DNA of 8,273 bases, taken from the NCBI GenBank assembly GCA_044507975.1, contig JBIQIQ010000110.1:1-8273 (forward strand). The letters run 5' to 3'. Shown one piece after another: positions 5,562 to 8,273 of the stretch. The notes under the pieces are model-generated. The model saw only the letters and a program-made list of their open reading frames with translations. It ran no database searches and was not told the origin of the DNA. The stretch is from DASRWD01 sp044507975 (GTDB lineage Bacteria; Deinococcota; Deinococci; Deinococcales; Trueperaceae). The position numbers and the translations under genes were made by a program. Each line of letters starts with the position of its first letter. The stretch's first letter is position 1.

Positions 5562-6290
5562 ATGAACAGTAAGGTCACGAGCTCGAAGCGTCCCCTGTGG
5601 CTGACGCTGCTCGGTCTCGCCTGCCTCGTCGGGCTGGCGGTCGGGATGTACCTGGCGCTGGTCGTCAGCCCGCCCGACGTCAACCAGGGCGAGCTGATCC
5701 GCATCATGTACGCCCACGTGTCCGTGGCCTGGATCTGCTTCCTCGCCGTGGCCGTCGCGGGCCTCTGGTCGGCGCTCTACCTGTGGCGGGGCCGGGAGAA
5801 GGACGACCTGCGCGCGGTCGCCAACGCCGAGGCCGCGCTGATCTACTCCGCCCTGACGATCACCGGGGGGATGATCTACAGCAAGCCGACCCTCAACACC
5901 TACTGGACGTGGGACGCCAAGCTCACCCTCACGGCCCTCATGGTCGCCCTGATCGCCGGCTACTTCATCGTTCGGGCGCTGATCGACGAGCCGGTCAGGC
6001 GCGGGCGCATCTCGGCCGTGATCATGCTGATCGTCGTCGTCAGCCTGCCCTTCAACTACCTGGCGGCGGAGTGGTTCCGGACCCTGCACCCCGCCAAGAG
6101 CGTCAACCTCGACGGCAGCGGGGTCTCCATGGACCCGACGATGCTGCGCGTGCTGCTCGTCAACGTGGCCGTCGCCGGCTTGATCTACCTCTACTTCGTG
6201 TCCGAGCGGATCCGGATCGGGCTGTTCAGCATCCCCAGCGCCGCCGAGGAGCCGGCGCCGGCGCAGCCGGAGGTAGTCCGTGTTGGCTGA
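5562..6290 (+). CDS. ccmC: CcmC, haem-handling protein that loads CcmE
   Basis: Polytopic inner-membrane protein that presents haem to CcmE through a periplasmic tryptophan-rich (WWD) loop flanked by two axial histidines. It has 242 residues with six predicted helices. The histidines are His52 (MYAHVSVAW) and His176 (WFRTLHPAKSV), matching the two known ligands. The WWD loop (NTYWTWDAKLT, 112-122) is present but diverged: relatives usually read WGTWW-x-WDARLT, so the first Trp is Leu here, the Gly is Asn, one Trp is Tyr and the Arg is Lys. ATG 5562 has AGGAG six bases upstream. The C-terminus ends in an Ala/Pro/Glu-rich tail (about 226-242). It follows ccmB after 102 bp and overlaps ccmD by 11 bases. 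Confidence 0.92.
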   Translation: MNSKVTSSKRPLWLTLLGLACLVGLAVGMYLALVVSPPDVNQGELIRIMYAHVSVAWICFLAVAVAGLWSALYLWRGREKDDLRAVANAEAALIYSALTITGGMIYSKPTLNTYWTWDAKLTLTALMVALIAGYFIVRALIDEPVRRGRISAVIMLIVVVSLPFNYLAAEWFRTLHPAKSVNLDGSGVSMDPTMLRVLLVNVAVAGLIYLYFVSERIRIGLFSIPSAAEEPAPAQPEVVRVG

Positions 6291-6411
6291 CCTGACGCAG
6301 AACCAGTGGGTGGCGATCGCATGGGGCGAGCTGCTGCTCGTCTACGCCGGCTACCTGCTGTACCTGAGGTGGCTGGCCCGCAAGAAGGCCAAGCTGGAAG
6401 GTGAGGAGTGA
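6280..6411 (+). CDS. ccmD: CcmD, small single-helix subunit of the haem-handling complex
   Basis: A 43-residue protein, too short for most gene finders. It holds one hydrophobic helix (about 10-31, ending in LLVYAGYLLYLRWLARKK) followed by a basic then acidic cytoplasmic tail. Size, single helix, Tyr-rich end of the helix with the adjoining Arg, and position between ccmC and ccmE are all as expected for CcmD, which holds CcmE in the CcmABC complex and aids release. GTG 6280 is chosen because GGAGGT (6269-6274) lies five bases before it; TTG at 6283 is a possible alternative. It overlaps the end of ccmC by 11 bases, and its stop overlaps the ccmE start as GTGA. Confidence 0.82.
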   Translation: MLADLTQNQWVAIAWGELLLVYAGYLLYLRWLARKKAKLEGEE

Positions 6412-6839
6412 AGAAGAAGGTCGTCTACGCCGTGCTGGGGGTGGCCGTGCTGGCCGTGGCCGGGCTGATGATCGCCCGGGCCCTCCAGACCTCCCTCGTC
6501 TACTTCGTCCTGCCCAGCGAGTACGCGCGTGACGCGACCAGCTTCGAGGACCGCCGCATCCGGCTGGGCGGCCTGGTAGAGGCCGGCAGCGTGACGTTCG
6601 ACGACGCCCGGCTCGAGCTCGTCTTCAACGTCACCGACACGCAGAGCACCTACCCCGTGCGTTACGGGGGCGCGCCGCCGGACATGTTCCAGGAGAACGG
6701 CGGGGTCGTCATCGAGGGCCGCTTCTCCGAGGGCGTGTTCGTGGGAGACAACCTGCTCGTGAAGCACAGCAACGACTACCAGGCGCCGCCCGAGGGCCAC
6801 CCGGTGGACGTCGAGGCGTTGAAGGAGTCGTTGCGCTGA
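6408..6839 (+). CDS. ccmE: CcmE, periplasmic haem chaperone
   Basis: Membrane-anchored chaperone that binds haem covalently and hands it to CcmF. It has 143 residues: a basic start (KKK), one anchor helix (about 5-26), then an OB-fold-like periplasmic domain. The haem site is LLVKHSNDYQAPPEGH: His120 followed by Tyr124, the HxxxY form, not the CxxxY variant of some archaea and sulfate reducers. Flanking family features are seen at IRLGGLVEAGSV (51-62, the usual R-x-G-G-x-V-x-x-G strand) and VVIEGRF (100-106, the V-x-V-E-G strand). The start is GTG 6408, overlapping the ccmD stop (GTGA), with GAAGG about six bases upstream. Ten bases separate its stop from ccmF. Confidence 0.94.
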   Translation: MKKKVVYAVLGVAVLAVAGLMIARALQTSLVYFVLPSEYARDATSFEDRRIRLGGLVEAGSVTFDDARLELVFNVTDTQSTYPVRYGGAPPDMFQENGGVVIEGRFSEGVFVGDNLLVKHSNDYQAPPEGHPVDVEALKESLR

Positions 6840-6849
6840 GGGAGCGGTC

Positions 6850-8273
<1,424 letters not shown>

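Noticed and set aside
4596..6089. Minus-strand open frame of nearly 500 codons opposite ccmA, ccmB and ccmC
   Set aside because: Its product is rich in Arg, Gln, Glu, His and Pro with no recognisable domain. It is the usual antisense shadow of GC-rich coding DNA, and three well-identified genes occupy the plus strand.

Overview
This is a GC-rich bacterial window carrying two ordinary operons that diverge from a 228-bp regulatory gap. On the plus strand (about 3318 to the right edge) is a System I cytochrome c maturation cluster in the order ccdA-ccmA-ccmB-ccmC-ccmD-ccmE-ccmF. On the minus strand (3136 down to 145) is an ABC importer of the NitT/TauT (nitrate/sulfonate/taurine-like) class in the order substrate-binding protein, ATPase, permease. 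The first 128 bases hold the C-terminal end of another membrane protein on the plus strand, convergent with the importer.

Organism: very high third-position GC, frequent GTG/TTG starts, a cleavable Sec signal with an AxA site and no lipobox (fits a two-membrane cell), and System I haem maturation. Known carriers of System I include Alpha/Gammaproteobacteria, some archaea and the Deinococci. A TAnnnT box 6 nt before an ATG, the arrangement of leaderless transcripts well known in Deinococcus, points weakly to Deinococcota (a Truepera-like lineage is possible). This taxonomic guess is inference only.

Layout: 1-128 partial membrane protein; 145-1206 permease (minus); 1244-2026 ATPase (minus); 2027-2095 intercistronic hairpin plus RBS; 2096-3136 binding protein (minus); 3137-3364 divergent regulatory region with two palindromes, each overlapping a candidate -10, and a 16-codon leader ORF; 3365-4069 ccdA; 4066-4782 ccmA; 4779-5459 ccmB; 5460-5561 gap with a GAAA-loop hairpin; 5562-6290 ccmC; 6280-6411 ccmD; 6408-6839 ccmE; 6850-8273 ccmF (cut off by the window edge). 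No stretch over 300 bases lacks a gene.

How the genes work together: CcmA/B/C/D load haem onto the periplasmic chaperone CcmE (His120 here), and CcmF then takes part in ligating it to apocytochrome c. CcdA passes reductant across the membrane to keep the CxxCH thiols reduced. The thioredoxin-like partner (CcmG/ResA) and CcmH are not in the window and would be expected past the right edge. The importer is complete, but its substrate cannot be read from the sequence. I see no wholly new system. The points worth following are the leader ORF coupled to ccdA, the two operator-like palindromes, the divergent WWD motif in CcmC, the degenerate Q-loop in CcmA and the enlarged permease.
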